A stretch of DNA of 41,615 nucleotides from positions 1-41,615 of the forward strand of contig JALELI010000123.1 of assembly GCA_022768785.1 (NCBI GenBank), in the 5' to 3' direction. How positions within the stretch are numbered: position 1 is the first letter of the stretch; the number at the start of each line of letters is the position of its first letter. The notes under the pieces are model-generated. The model was given only the letters and a program-made list of their open reading frames with translations, was not told the DNA's origin and ran no database searches. Both the position numbers and the translations under genes were made by a program. This stretch comes from Arcanobacterium sp. (GTDB lineage Bacteria; Actinomycetota; Actinomycetes; Actinomycetales; Actinomycetaceae). This document shows positions 40,796 through 41,615 of the stretch, piece after piece.

Positions 40796-41469
40796 GCCGC
40801 GAGGATAAGATCGCGAACAATCTTAGGCGTAAGCCCAAATTCTTCTGCGATATCTTCCACAGTGTCTCCGGCTCTGATATAGCCAAGAATGTCTTGCACC
40901 CGCATCCCATTGGCTTGTAATGTTGGTGCGCCAGAATTTATGAAAGGGTCGACAAACACATCCACCCCGCCATATATGGCTTCGAGGCTGATGCGAACCG
41001 GGGTTGAGGCGTCTTTGTCAAACGTGATGCGCTTCAAGTATTGCTCAATCAATGTGGTGAGCACTTGCTGCCCATTTCGTGCAACAACGAGTTTGAGGGC
41101 TTCGCCGTCTTTGTGCTCGGCGTATTCGTAGAGGATCTCTGCCCCGTCTGTGTAGAGACGATCGGAGAGTAGTACATGCTCTATTCCGAGCCGCTCGCGT
41201 AGCATAGTGAAGGCTGGGCGGATTCTTCGCATGTTCACACCTGTCGCTTTGAATCCTTGGAGGACGCTTGCTTCTGCTAGCCCAATGAATGGGATGGAAG
41301 GATAGCGGCCTGGACGCTCAAGACGGCTGATGATCGGGGCGTCACCCTTGTATGGCGCCGCCCAGTATGCGGTGGTGTTGCGCGGAAAGCGCATGATGCG
41401 ATCTACTTCGGAAGGTTGATAGAGGCCACGTGAATTAATCTGGAATTCCATTCCTGTTTCTGTGTTCAT
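40792..41469 (-). CDS. Antitoxin with DUF433 domain, VapB45 type
   Basis: From ATG 41469, behind an AAGGAGG ribosome site, the protein has 225 residues. The first part (YQPSEVDRIMRFPRNTTAYW) looks like a MerR-like or winged DNA-binding start, and the last 50 residues (MRVQDILGYIRAGDTVEDIA, EEFGLTPKIVRDLI) are a DUF433 helix-turn-helix domain. Length and order match Rv2018 of M. tuberculosis, whose partner Rv2019 is VapC45. It should neutralise the toxin encoded next and repress the operon. The longer start at 41484 is less likely. Confidence 0.8.
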   Translation of the reverse strand: MNTETGMEFQINSRGLYQPSEVDRIMRFPRNTTAYWAAPYKGDAPIISRLERPGRYPSIPFIGLAEASVLQGFKATGVNMRRIRPAFTMLRERLGIEHVLLSDRLYTDGAEILYEYAEHKDGEALKLVVARNGQQVLTTLIEQYLKRITFDKDASTPVRISLEAIYGGVDVFVDPFINSGAPTLQANGMRVQDILGYIRAGDTVEDIAEEFGLTPKIVRDLILAA

Positions 41470-41592
41470 GGTTCCTCCTTCCATCCATTCTTTAGCTTAG
41501 CTTAGGTGCTTGGCCATGCTATCAGTGATTGCCCGTGGTTTTATTTTTGAAATGAAATTGTTGCTGAAAAGTACGAAATAACTTTACCTAAA

Positions 41593-41612
41593 CACTTGAC
41601 AATAAACAAGTG
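41593..41612. promoter_or_regulatory. Inverted repeat upstream of the toxin-antitoxin operon
   Basis: CACTTG (41593-41598) and CAAGTG (41607-41612) form a dyad with an 8-base centre in an AT-rich region about 125 bases before the antitoxin start. A TTGACA (41597-41602) on the plus strand inside it could be the -35 box of a divergent gene beyond the edge. Confidence 0.4.
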
Positions 41613-41615
41613 AAT

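Larger units (their letters stand above)
39372..41615 (+). mobile_element. Left part of an integrated element in tRNA-Asn (right end outside window)
   Basis: The element starts at the truncated tRNA-Asn and continues through a tyrosine integrase transcribed away from the tRNA and a VapBC45-like toxin-antitoxin pair to the window edge. No structural phage, conjugation or replication genes are visible in the 2.2 kb seen, so phage, ICE or genomic island cannot be told apart. Confidence 0.7.

Overview
The window looks like chromosomal DNA of a mid-GC (about 55 %, judged by eye) anaerobic or facultative actinobacterium, most plausibly an Actinomycetaceae-type host-associated organism. The signs are pyruvate:ferredoxin oxidoreductase, a secreted neutral-ceramidase homologue, DUF47/Pit phosphate uptake, PPK1, many GTG starts, ATGA/GTGA overlaps between genes, and a VapBC45-like module known from Mycobacterium. 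The species cannot be fixed from sequence alone.

Layout. 1-3914: an FtsX-type ABC transporter (permease cut by the window edge, plus ATPase) divergent from a soluble LiaS/NarX-like histidine kinase and a NarL-type response regulator with an unusual insertion in its receiver. 4241-6361: a secreted ceramidase-family protein whose catalytic serine position is not serine. 6801-11249: asparagine permease and asparaginase, divergent from an aspartate:alanine-type exchanger. 11595-17265: a six-gene operon (SCP2-like protein, class-III aminotransferase, split transketolase N and C, second SCP2-like protein, membrane-anchored VOC protein). This is the best candidate for an undescribed pathway. 17638-21303: peptidase T and a polar amino-acid ABC importer. 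22015-23307: GltS glutamate symporter. 23503-28158: a greatly enlarged PFOR. 28439-30072: thiamine pyrophosphokinase with two small genes of uncertain type. 30256-34891: DUF47/PiT phosphate transport and PPK1. 34954-35832: EamA/RhtA-like exporter. 36124-38877: metQ, metI and metN behind a SAM-I (S-box) riboswitch that I recognise in the leader. 39188-41615: an integration hotspot with a relic of an XRE regulator, the 3' half of a tRNA-Asn (attR), a tyrosine integrase and a VapBC45-like toxin-antitoxin pair. The element runs off the right edge.

How it fits together. Most genes serve peptide and amino-acid scavenging (PepT, AnsP/AnsA, Asp:Ala exchanger, GltS, polar amino-acid ABC, MetNIQ, exporter), feeding 2-oxoacid oxidation by PFOR. 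TPP-dependent enzymes (PFOR, transketolase pair) sit near a thiN gene. Phosphate uptake and polyphosphate synthesis are adjacent. The SCP2/aminotransferase/transketolase/VOC operon and the ceramidase-like protein suggest handling of a lipophilic host compound; this is inference. Intergenic regions carry many short direct or tandem duplications (12-27 bp), which look like a recurrent local mutational process.
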